Below, one piece after another: positions 35,461 through 43,608 of a stretch of 64,000 nt of DNA; within the stretch, counting starts at the first letter, position 1, and every line of letters begins with the position of its first letter. The position numbers were made by a program, and so were the translations under genes. The notes beneath the pieces are model-generated. The model had not been told where the DNA came from and ran no database searches. It saw nothing but the letters and a program-made list of their open reading frames with translations. Source of the DNA: Zavarzinella formosa DSM 19928 (GTDB lineage Bacteria > Planctomycetota > Planctomycetia > Gemmatales > Gemmataceae); contig NZ_JH636441.1 in assembly GCF_000255705.1 (NCBI RefSeq), positions 170,942-234,941 on the forward strand. Direction: 5' to 3'.

Positions 35461-37266
35461 TCAATTATCCATGTTGAAGATCGGTCCGAGGAACTTTCGG
35501 ATCTCGTTGACGGCCTTCACCGGGATGAACACGTCAATGCTGCCGTGTTCCGGTTTCAACGTGAGGGCGATTCCCACGTAGGCGGGCTTGCCGGTCGGGG
35601 CTTTGAGTTCCGGCATGGCCAGCGGGAAACCGGGGACGGCCCCGGCCGTGTCCTTCAACATTCCAAACACGCCAAAGGCTGTTTGGGCGCCGTCCAGAAG
35701 CATCAACCAAGAGGCCTCGGCCGGCATCTGATTGCGCGTGGTTTGGAAGGCTTCATCCTTGCCGACGCTCTTGCCGGAGTCAAGGTATTTCTCCACCAAT
35801 GCCTTCGCGTCGGCCGGTTCCTTCGCATTCAGGGTGATGAACTTGCCGTCGGCCGCCCCCATCCAAGTGGTCAGTTCTTCGCCCCCCAAGGCCCGCTTCA
35901 TCGAGGCCTTGGCCGTCTCGCGGGCCTCCTCGGGCAAGCCGGCCACTGATTTGTCGATGTCGTACTTGGTCACCACTTTGGTGAGTTCAAACGGTCCGGC
36001 CTTGAGGGCTTTTTCTTCCACCTTCGGCTTGTCCTTGAGGCTCACATTCGCAAAACTCGAACCAGCCTTCAGTGTGTTCATCAGTTTCACTTGAGCGGCG
36101 AGCATCTTGGCATCATCCTTGGATTCAACAATCGCAAACGTGCCGCTGGTCAGGGCCGTGTTGGCCGACAGGCTCAGGGATTGGTCGTAACCCGCGATTT
36201 CCTTGGTGATCTTGCCAAGGGCTTCCTTCACTTTTTCGTCTTCATCATCAGCGGTGACCAAGCTGGCCAACATGGAGGCGGCCGACGATCCCTTCAGGTT
36301 CAATCGGGAGGCCGAATAGCCCATCTGCCCGCCGGGGAGGGTGGCGAGTTCCGGCAACTTGTCCGGCTTCGAGGTCTTGAGAACTTCGTTTGTCGGGGTC
36401 TTTTCGCCAAATTGTTCCAACAACCGCAGGTTGACCCCCTCGGGCCGGGCTTCGATGGCCAGCACGAAACCCACGCCGTCCTCAACCATCTGGAAGACGG
36501 TTTCGATCATGGCCTTCATCATGTCCATCTGGGACTTGCTGATTCCCTGAACCCCGAGACCGCCGCCATTGTTGAAGATCGTTCCGGCGAGCATCTTGTA
36601 GTTTTTGATCTGTTCGCCGAATTTTTCATTGATGTCCTTGAGATTCACAAACAAAGACACATCCGAATTCATGAAGGCTTGCAGCGTGTCCTTGGACATC
36701 ACGGCCGACAGGCCGCCCGCCTTGCCGTCCACAATCTTTTTGACATTCTCCGGGTCGGTGGAGAGGGCGACATAGCCCTTCAGCGGGGCCAAGAAAAAGG
36801 TCATGTTCTCGATGGAGACGGCATCTAAGCCCTTTTCTTTTTGAAGGGTCTTGCGTTCGTCGTCGCGGAGGAAGGTTTTCTTGAAGTCGTCATAATCCTT
36901 GATCGGAAGCAACACGATGACATTGGGAGCCTCCAAAATTTTCGGCAGATCGGTGACGGCGAGATAGATCCGGGCATCCCCCCGGATGGCTTTGAGATCG
37001 CGGCCATCAAGGGCGTCGGCGATGAGCGTGTCGAGTTGGGCGGCGATCTTCTTCGATTGATCCGGCAGGGCGTTTTCAACCATCTTGTTGACGCGCTGCT
37101 TGAGCCGCTCGACGCCGTTCAACTGCAAGACGACGGAGGAACCGGCCGGGATGAGATTGAAACTCTCATCCACGGGCGTCGGCGTGTCTTTGGCGCCGGG
37201 GGCCGCCTGCGTGATCGTGCCGATCATCAGGAGCCAGAAAACGGCCTTCAAACCTGTGGGACGCAT
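35461..37266 (-). CDS. Exported hypothetical protein, 601 residues
   Basis: A signal peptide (about 1-21, cleavage near TQAAPG) follows an AAAGGAAT site. The rest is soluble, alternating strands and helices, with repeated stretches such as GDARIYLAVTDLPKIL, VIVLLPIKDYDDFKKTFL and GYVALSTDPENVKKIV. The layout resembles DUF3352-like exported planctomycete and cyanobacterial proteins, but I cannot name it with confidence. No catalytic motif. It would be periplasmic or surface. Confidence 0.78.
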   Translation of the reverse strand: MRPTGLKAVFWLLMIGTITQAAPGAKDTPTPVDESFNLIPAGSSVVLQLNGVERLKQRVNKMVENALPDQSKKIAAQLDTLIADALDGRDLKAIRGDARIYLAVTDLPKILEAPNVIVLLPIKDYDDFKKTFLRDDERKTLQKEKGLDAVSIENMTFFLAPLKGYVALSTDPENVKKIVDGKAGGLSAVMSKDTLQAFMNSDVSLFVNLKDINEKFGEQIKNYKMLAGTIFNNGGGLGVQGISKSQMDMMKAMIETVFQMVEDGVGFVLAIEARPEGVNLRLLEQFGEKTPTNEVLKTSKPDKLPELATLPGGQMGYSASRLNLKGSSAASMLASLVTADDEDEKVKEALGKITKEIAGYDQSLSLSANTALTSGTFAIVESKDDAKMLAAQVKLMNTLKAGSSFANVSLKDKPKVEEKALKAGPFELTKVVTKYDIDKSVAGLPEEARETAKASMKRALGGEELTTWMGAADGKFITLNAKEPADAKALVEKYLDSGKSVGKDEAFQTTRNQMPAEASWLMLLDGAQTAFGVFGMLKDTAGAVPGFPLAMPELKAPTGKPAYVGIALTLKPEHGSIDVFIPVKAVNEIRKFLGPIFNMDN

Positions 37267-37608
37267 GGAAAATTCCTTTGACGAGACGAAAGATCTGTAA
37301 GCGGATTATAGGTGGCAAGCGACCGCCCAATCATCACAACCGGCAAATCCTGACACTCCCCCGGAGATTCTTCAATGGCCGAAGATTGATTCCGGACGGA
37401 CGGAACTTACTTCGCCAGAATTGGTTTTCGATTTTCAGGCGGGCATGTCTCTCAACAACTGCTTTTGGCTGAAGTGGCACTTCATTTTTTCAGTTATGGA
37501 TACATTTTGAGCCATCGCCTCAATGGAATTTCTGGGGCAGCCGAAAAGCCATTAAGAAAACGACTGATTTTTGGCCCATGATGAATAATTGAAAGTGGTG
37601 AGCGCATT
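37267..37608. promoter_or_regulatory. Divergent intergenic region
   Basis: 342 bases between the exported 601-residue gene (leftward) and the histidine kinase gene (rightward). The half nearest the kinase is AT-rich and should contain its promoter. No gene or clear boxes seen. Confidence 0.45.
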
Positions 37609-39981
37609 TTGCGATTGCCGGTGTCTGTTGCCAATTTTTTTATCCCCTGCGCCGGAGCGGGCGTGTCCGAGTCTCGACTGAGTACCGTCGCCGATCCCGC
37701 CCTTTTCCGGGTCTTGGCGGATCAGTCACCCGCCCCGACCTCGCTCATATGGCCGACCGGGGAAATCACTTATGTCAATCCCGCGTTTTTGGCTCTGCAC
37801 GAACAACCGGCCGGCCAACTGATCGGCCAGACGATTTTTGGGATCATTGATTCGGAGGATCAAGCGGCTCTTCAGGAGGAACTGCGACGACTGGCGGCCC
37901 GTGAGTGTGACACGGCCGGGGTGGAAGTCCGCCTGCCGCCCCCCTCGGCCGCCCATCAGCGAATACGTTACCGGATTGCCCCGATTCGGGACGACGGGGG
38001 AAATCTGACGGCCGTTATGGTGTTCGGCCAGGCCGTCGGTGTCATCAATCCCAAACCCGTTTCGGAACCTTCGTTGGACGTGGCCCAGGCTCTGTTTGAC
38101 AAAAGCCCGATTCCCATGTGGGTCTTCGACATCGAGAGCCTGCGATTTCTGAACGTGAACCGGGCCTGCTTGAACCGATACGGGCATACGCGGGAAGAAT
38201 TCCTTCAACTAACCACCAAGGACATTCGGCCGCCGGAGGAAATCCCCAAACTTCTCTCGGCCATGACCGATATCACGTCCGTCCCCTATCCCGCCACTCG
38301 CTGGATTCACCAGTGCAAGGATGGCTCGAACTTTGTGGCCGAGGTGTTCGCCACCCCGATCCAATTTGGAAACCGACCGGCGAGACTGGTCCTTTCGTTT
38401 GACGTGACCGACCGGATACTGGCCGAGCGCGCTCTCCAAGAGCGGACCACGATGCTGGAGGCTCTCGGAGACAACCTCCCGGCCGGGGCGATTTACCAGT
38501 ACATCAGCGAACCGGACGGCAAGGGCCGGTACACCCACGTGAGCGCCGGAGTCGAGCAAATCAGCGAATTGAAAGCGGAGGATCTGCTGGCGGGACGTGT
38601 CCGGCTGCGCGATCTGATCCCGGCGCCGGAAGACCACGAGCGAATCCTCCGGGCCGGCGAACAGGCGACCGATCAATCCACCATCTCCGACACGGAAGTG
38701 AGCGCCCGGCTGCCGTCCGGCCGGGAGCGGATCTGGCATATCCGCTCGGCCATCCGACGTCGGCCGGACAATTCGATTGTCTGGGATGGCGTGATTTTGG
38801 ACGTGACCGACCGTCGCAAACTGGAAACCCAAATGCGGCAGGCCCAAAAATTCCAGAGCGTCAGCGTGTTGGCGGGCGGGATCGCCCACGACTTCAACAA
38901 CCTCCTCACCGGAGTGCTTGGCTTCTCGGAGCTGGCGGCCGCCGAGACCCCGACGGACCATCCGACGCATGAATATCTGACGGAAATCGGCACGGCCGCA
39001 CGGCGAGCGGCGGAATTGTGCAAGCAGATGCTCGCCTATGCCGGGAAAAGCCGCCTGACGCGGGAACCAACGGATTTGACCGCCCTGGTGCGGGACATGA
39101 CCCGATTGCTGCGGGCGGCCATTTCCCGAAAGAGCGAATTGCAACTGAACCTGGACGAAGAACTTCCGCCGGTTGAGGGAGACGCCACACAACTCCGTCA
39201 GGTGGTGATGAATCTGGTTACCAACGCCTCGGAGTCGCTGGAGGAGAAACCGGGCCTCATCATTGTTCGGACGGGATTGATGAAAGCAGACTCGGGATTC
39301 TTCCGCTCGACCATCATGCGGGAAGACCTCCCCACGGGGACATACGCCTATCTGGAGGTCACGGACACCGGCCACGGCATGACGGCGGAAACGCAGAGCC
39401 GGATTTTTGAGCCGTTCTTCACCACCAAATTCAGCGGTCGCGGCCTTGGGCTGTCGGCCCTGATCGGCATCGTGCGGAGCCATCGCGGGGCGGTGCGCGT
39501 GACGAGCGAACCGGGGCGGGGATCGACCTTCCGAATCGTGCTGCCCGTCGTCGCCGCGGCGTCAGGATTGGAAACGCCTCCGGCCGGTCAACGTTTGCCG
39601 CGGCCGGGGATCGGGCCGGTGTTGGTGATCGCCGATGTGGAATCGGTGCGAAACCTCGCCCGAATGACCTTGGAAAAAGCAGGTATGGCGGTCATGGTGA
39701 CCGGAGATGGCAATGCCGGGGTGGTGGCCTTCCGGGAGGCCGGGGGGAAATTCCCGGTCGTGCTGACTGATCTCACGATGCCGAAACTGAGCGGATTGGA
39801 GACGCTGACCGCCCTGAGAGCCATGAAAGCCGATGTTCGCGTGATCCTGATGAGCAGCCACGGCGAAACCGAGATGCGGGACCATTACGCGGAATGCGGC
39901 TTCGATGGTTTCCTGCAAAAGCCCTTCTCGCCGGACAATCTTCTGCGAGCCATCGAAGGGGCGATGATCCGGCCGGCCTGA
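37609..39981 (+). CDS. Hybrid PAS sensor histidine kinase with C-terminal receiver domain
   Basis: 790 residues from a TTG start preceded by GGTGAG; no Met codon fits as well near the first PAS domain. Three PAS/PAC domains (about 20-140, 155-265, 285-400) are followed by the dimerisation domain with phospho-His427 (GGIAHDFNN), the ATP-binding domain (VTNASESLE, TDTGHGM, GRGLGLSALIG, GRGSTFRI) and a receiver domain with phospho-Asp721 (LTDLTMP). No membrane helix is obvious, so it senses a cytoplasmic or diffusible signal. The partner regulator is not in the window. Confidence 0.93.
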   Translation: MRLPVSVANFFIPCAGAGVSESRLSTVADPALFRVLADQSPAPTSLIWPTGEITYVNPAFLALHEQPAGQLIGQTIFGIIDSEDQAALQEELRRLAARECDTAGVEVRLPPPSAAHQRIRYRIAPIRDDGGNLTAVMVFGQAVGVINPKPVSEPSLDVAQALFDKSPIPMWVFDIESLRFLNVNRACLNRYGHTREEFLQLTTKDIRPPEEIPKLLSAMTDITSVPYPATRWIHQCKDGSNFVAEVFATPIQFGNRPARLVLSFDVTDRILAERALQERTTMLEALGDNLPAGAIYQYISEPDGKGRYTHVSAGVEQISELKAEDLLAGRVRLRDLIPAPEDHERILRAGEQATDQSTISDTEVSARLPSGRERIWHIRSAIRRRPDNSIVWDGVILDVTDRRKLETQMRQAQKFQSVSVLAGGIAHDFNNLLTGVLGFSELAAAETPTDHPTHEYLTEIGTAARRAAELCKQMLAYAGKSRLTREPTDLTALVRDMTRLLRAAISRKSELQLNLDEELPPVEGDATQLRQVVMNLVTNASESLEEKPGLIIVRTGLMKADSGFFRSTIMREDLPTGTYAYLEVTDTGHGMTAETQSRIFEPFFTTKFSGRGLGLSALIGIVRSHRGAVRVTSEPGRGSTFRIVLPVVAAASGLETPPAGQRLPRPGIGPVLVIADVESVRNLARMTLEKAGMAVMVTGDGNAGVVAFREAGGKFPVVLTDLTMPKLSGLETLTALRAMKADVRVILMSSHGETEMRDHYAECGFDGFLQKPFSPDNLLRAIEGAMIRPA

Positions 39982-40095
39982 ATCGGACAAACACACCTCT
40001 CCCCGCCGGAATTCCATTGCCGCTTGTCGGTCCGGGGTTTAGACTTCGGAGCATCCCGCCTCACCCGCCGTTCGTATTCAAGGGAGCTTCGCCAT

Positions 40096-41487
40096 ATGGC
40101 GTCCGAATCTTCGCCGAGCCGTCCGTCCTCCTCCAAGGGCGTCTTCTGGTTGTTGTCGCTCATGATGTTTCTGGAGATCTACATCTGGGGATCGTGGTTT
40201 GTCCAGAACTTCAGTTATCTCGGCAAGATCGGCTTTGACGAGGACCAGCAATTCATCATCAACAGCGGCTTCCCCTTCGCGGCCCTGGCGGCCCTGTTTG
40301 GCCTGACGGCCTTGGTGGACCGCAAATTCTCGGCCGAGAAATACTTGGCCTTCGCCCACTTCATCGGCGGGCTGGCGATGATCGGCCTCGGATTTGCCCG
40401 CGAATTCGTGCCGGCGAACCTGCTGTTCCCGGTCTTCGCGGCGTTGATGTACCTTCACTGTCTGGCCTATGTGCCGACGATTTCCGTGGCGAACTCCATC
40501 GCCTTCACCCACATGACCGACGGGGCACAGTTCGGCCGCGTCCGGCTTTGGGGGACAATCGGCTGGATCGCCGCCGGGTTGCCGTTCATTTACCTGCTCA
40601 CGGACTGGACGAAAGTCAACGCCCTCGGCGATCTCGGTCTCGGGGCCAAACTCAATGCGATCTTTGACGCGAATAATGGCAAATCTGGCGATGCCTGGCT
40701 GGGAAGCGTGGTTTATGTGTACGTCGCCGCCGGAATAGCCTCACTGTTGCTCTCGGCTATCAGCCTCATGCTGCCGCATACGCCGCCGAAACCGGCCCGG
40801 CCCGGCAATTCCTCGAATGCCACCATTCAAGCCATCTCGCTGTTGAAGAACCCGTTCATTCTGGTGCTGTTCATTGTCACGTTCATTGATGCGATGATCC
40901 ATCAGGGATACTTTTTGGTGATCGGAAGCTTTTTGGGTTCCCCGAAGGAAGCGAACGGCGTCGGTTTGCCGGCGGGGTTGATTCAGGCGGTCACCAGCAT
41001 CGGGCAAGTGGCTGAGATTGTCACAATGGCCTGTCTCGGCTGGGTGCTCAAGAAATTGGGTTGGCGGACCACCATGATTATCGGCATTCTTGGACATGCC
41101 GCCCGGTTTGCCGTGTTCGCCTATTTTCCGGAACCCGCCCCGGCCATTCTGGTGAACACATTACACGGCATCTGTTACGCCTTCTTCTTCGCTACGGTGT
41201 ACATCTTCATCGATGCTTACTTCCCCAAGGAAATCAGCGCCAGTGCCCAAGGATTGTTCAACTTCCTGATCCTCGGGTTCGGCGTGGTGGTGGCCAATTA
41301 CGTCTGGCCGAAGCTCTTGGCGACGTTCACAACCAAGATGGCCGACGGCAGCACCATCGTCGATTGGAACGGTTACTTCAAGTATCCGTCCCTCGTGGCC
41401 CTCGGCGGGGCGATGTTGCTGTTGTTGTTTTTCCATCCGCCGAAACATGGAGCAGGCGAGACAAGCACGGCCGCGTTGCCGCACTGA
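40096..41487 (+). CDS. Nucleoside:H+ symporter-type MFS transporter
   Basis: 463 residues from the ATG at 40096 with a GGGAG upstream; a frame to 40024 adds a basic, unsupported extension. About 12 membrane segments. The early helix FLEIYIWGSWFVQNFSYLG and the MTDGAQFGRVRLWGTIGWIAAG segment are typical of the NupG/XapB (Nuc_H_symport) family. It would import nucleosides in the inner membrane. Monocistronic, with its own strong terminator. Confidence 0.87.
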   Translation: MASESSPSRPSSSKGVFWLLSLMMFLEIYIWGSWFVQNFSYLGKIGFDEDQQFIINSGFPFAALAALFGLTALVDRKFSAEKYLAFAHFIGGLAMIGLGFAREFVPANLLFPVFAALMYLHCLAYVPTISVANSIAFTHMTDGAQFGRVRLWGTIGWIAAGLPFIYLLTDWTKVNALGDLGLGAKLNAIFDANNGKSGDAWLGSVVYVYVAAGIASLLLSAISLMLPHTPPKPARPGNSSNATIQAISLLKNPFILVLFIVTFIDAMIHQGYFLVIGSFLGSPKEANGVGLPAGLIQAVTSIGQVAEIVTMACLGWVLKKLGWRTTMIIGILGHAARFAVFAYFPEPAPAILVNTLHGICYAFFFATVYIFIDAYFPKEISASAQGLFNFLILGFGVVVANYVWPKLLATFTTKMADGSTIVDWNGYFKYPSLVALGGAMLLLLFFHPPKHGAGETSTAALPH

Positions 41488-41517
41488 CAACTTCGCTCAG
41501 CACTTTCGTTTTGACAA

Positions 41518-41577
41518 AATCATCAAAAGCGGTCGAGGGATGCCAATCTTGGCATCCCTCGACCGCTTTTGATGATT
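41518..41577. terminator. Strong bidirectional terminator, 28-bp perfect stem
   Basis: Perfect 28-bp arms (41518-41545, 41550-41577) around a 4-base ATCT loop. It sits between the symporter gene (plus) and the convergent short gene at 41596 (minus); A/T runs lie inside each end of the stem. Confidence 0.85.
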
Positions 41578-41595
41578 CACCCAATCAGAATATGT

Positions 41596-41811
41596 TCAAA
41601 CGAGCCGAATTTTGACTTCTTCCCACGACGAACCAACTGTCGGATTTTGCCTATGTTCCCTCAGTCGGCGTTCCAAGTCAAATCGCTGCGAGTCAGTGAT
41701 GGGAACGTGTTCTGCTTCCAAGGAGATCTGGTCCCAAATGGCATGAACCAACTCGATTTTATCATCAAGACTCATCCGGTCGATCCCGAGCGATTCCAGT
41801 GAAACAGCCAT
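41596..41811 (-). CDS. Putative addiction-module component (antitoxin-like), orphan
   Basis: 71 residues (MSLDDKIELVHAIWDQISLEAEHVPIT then RFDLERRLREHRQNP). The pattern of an N-terminal LxxxEKLxLxxxLWxSL-like helix, an acidic linker and a basic RRxxxxxxNP end matches the TIGR02574 putative addiction module family, usually upstream of a RelE/ParE-like toxin. No toxin-sized frame follows: a terminator is 19 bases away. So it is an orphan, or its partner was lost. Confidence 0.75.
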   Translation of the reverse strand: MAVSLESLGIDRMSLDDKIELVHAIWDQISLEAEHVPITDSQRFDLERRLREHRQNPTVGSSWEEVKIRLV

Positions 41812-41967
41812 CTGTATTTTCCTTGGTTTGCCCAGTTTTGCCAGACCGCCCAGAGACCAAGTCTGTCAGGCGTATCCCTGACATTGTTCTTTTTACCGAA
41901 CCCCGCCATCATATCATGTCGATATACTGGGCAGTTACTTCCCCAGATGCCGCAAGGATGTGGTCCC

Positions 41968-43035
41968 ATGACACTATCATCGGAAACCGAAAACATCTCC
42001 GAAATCACCCCCCTCGACCGAGCCCGACAAGTCTTGCGTGACGAGGCGGAGGCCCTTCTGGAAGTGGCTGACCGGCTCGGAGAATCCTTCAACCAAGCAA
42101 CTGAAATCCTGTGGCGTTGCTGTCAGGCTGACGGCCGGGTCGGCGTCACCGGCGTCGGCAAGTCCGCCGATGTGGCTCAGAAGATCGTCGGCACCCTCAA
42201 CTCCACCGGCACACGGGCTTACTTGCTTGACGCAACCCGTGCCTTGCACGGCGACCTTGGGATGATTCACTCAAACGATGTCATGATCGTCCTGTCCAAT
42301 TCCGGGGAAAGCGAGGAGATCGTCCGGCTCCTCAAACCCCTGCGGGAAATGGGGGATTCGGTGATCGCCATCACCGGAAACAAAGCCGGCACGCTTGCCC
42401 TCTCGGCGGACGCGGCCATCATCTACGGTCCCATCGTCGAGTCGAGCCCGTTCGGACTGGCGCCCAGCACGAGCGCCACGGTGGCGATGGCCATCGGGCA
42501 TTCGCTGGCCTTTGCCCTGTGCGATCAGCGGGAATTCACGGACGACGAGTTCGCCCGCTACCACCCCGCCGGAAGCTTGGGGTTCAAGCTCTCCCTTGTG
42601 GAAAAACACATGCGCCGGGGGGGCGATCTTCGCTTGGCGAGGGCAACCGCCAGCGTGCGGGAGGTGTTTTCCCAAGCCTCCCACACCGGCCGTCGCACCG
42701 GGGCGGTCATGCTGGTGGACGAGGACGGCAAACTGGTCGGTTTGTTCACGGACAGCGACCTGGCCAAGCTCTTTGAGCGCCGGGCCGACACTTGCTTCGA
42801 CGAGCCCATTGATGGCGTGATGACCAAAATGCCCTTGACAATCTCCCCCCGGCGGAAGATGCAGGACGCCATTCAATTGATGAAGGATCGCAAGATCAGC
42901 GAACTTCCCGTGATCGACGCCGGGGGCCGACCCGTCGGCCTGCTGGACATCACGGACATCATCGGGGCCGAGGCCGACCCCAAGGACGTTTCCTCCGACA
43001 GTCAGGTCCCCTCGTGGAACAAGCCCGCCGCGTGA
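41968..43035 (+). CDS. kdsD: Arabinose-5-phosphate isomerase (KdsD/KpsF type)
   Basis: 355 residues from the ATG at 41968, with AAGGA upstream. An SIS domain (about 40-180: VTGVGKSADVAQKIVGTLNSTGTRAYLL, ALHGDLGMI, LSNSGESEEIVRLL) is followed by two CBS domains (about 215-340). It converts ribulose-5-phosphate to arabinose-5-phosphate, the first step to KDO for LPS. The order kdsD-kdsC-LptC/A-like gene matches the E. coli LPS locus. Confidence 0.93.
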   Translation: MTLSSETENISEITPLDRARQVLRDEAEALLEVADRLGESFNQATEILWRCCQADGRVGVTGVGKSADVAQKIVGTLNSTGTRAYLLDATRALHGDLGMIHSNDVMIVLSNSGESEEIVRLLKPLREMGDSVIAITGNKAGTLALSADAAIIYGPIVESSPFGLAPSTSATVAMAIGHSLAFALCDQREFTDDEFARYHPAGSLGFKLSLVEKHMRRGGDLRLARATASVREVFSQASHTGRRTGAVMLVDEDGKLVGLFTDSDLAKLFERRADTCFDEPIDGVMTKMPLTISPRRKMQDAIQLMKDRKISELPVIDAGGRPVGLLDITDIIGAEADPKDVSSDSQVPSWNKPAA

Positions 43036-43577
43036 TCGCCGCCAAGCCCGACCCGGAAACCATTGAGGCCATCCGGGCCGTCCAACTTCTGGTCTTGGAC
43101 GTCGATGGCGTGCTGACGGACGGCAAAATCGTCTACACAGACGCCGGGCATGAGATCAAATCTTTTCATGTGCGGGACGGCTCCGCCCTCAAATTCTGGA
43201 TGGAAAGCGGCAAACAGGTCGCCATCATTTCGGGCCGTTCCTCCCCGGCGGTGGAACGGCGGGCGCGTGAACTGGGCATCACCGTTGTGGTGCAAGGGGC
43301 GCGCAATAAAATGCCCGCCCTCCGGGATGTTTTGAAACACTTTCAACTCGATCCCGGGCAGGCTTGCGCCATTGGCGACGATTTGGCCGATTATCCGGTG
43401 CTGCAAACCTGCGGAATCGGCGTGGCCGTCGCGGATGCGTGCCGGGAACTAAAATCTGTCGCCCGATATGTCACAAGTGCTCCCGGAGGATGCGGAGCGG
43501 TCCGGGAGACGATAGAATGGCTGATGGGCCATCAGGGGAGCTGGCAGACGTTGCTCTCCCGGCTGGCAGCCGGTTAA
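43014..43577 (+). CDS. kdsC: 3-deoxy-D-manno-octulosonate 8-phosphate phosphatase
   Basis: 187 residues from a GTG at 43014 with an AGG upstream; GTG at 43032, overlapping the kdsD stop as GTGA, is an alternative. HAD motif I is LDVDGVLTDG (nucleophile and acid Asp), the motif with IISGRSS follows, and GDDLAD near 122 is the last motif. The size and single-domain form fit KdsC, which dephosphorylates KDO-8-phosphate. It overlaps the end of kdsD, so the two are translationally coupled. Confidence 0.93.
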   Translation: MEQARRVIAAKPDPETIEAIRAVQLLVLDVDGVLTDGKIVYTDAGHEIKSFHVRDGSALKFWMESGKQVAIISGRSSPAVERRARELGITVVVQGARNKMPALRDVLKHFQLDPGQACAIGDDLADYPVLQTCGIGVAVADACRELKSVARYVTSAPGGCGAVRETIEWLMGHQGSWQTLLSRLAAG

Positions 43578-43608
43578 TGCGCGCGAACGACTCGCCAGAG
43601 GTGCTGAG

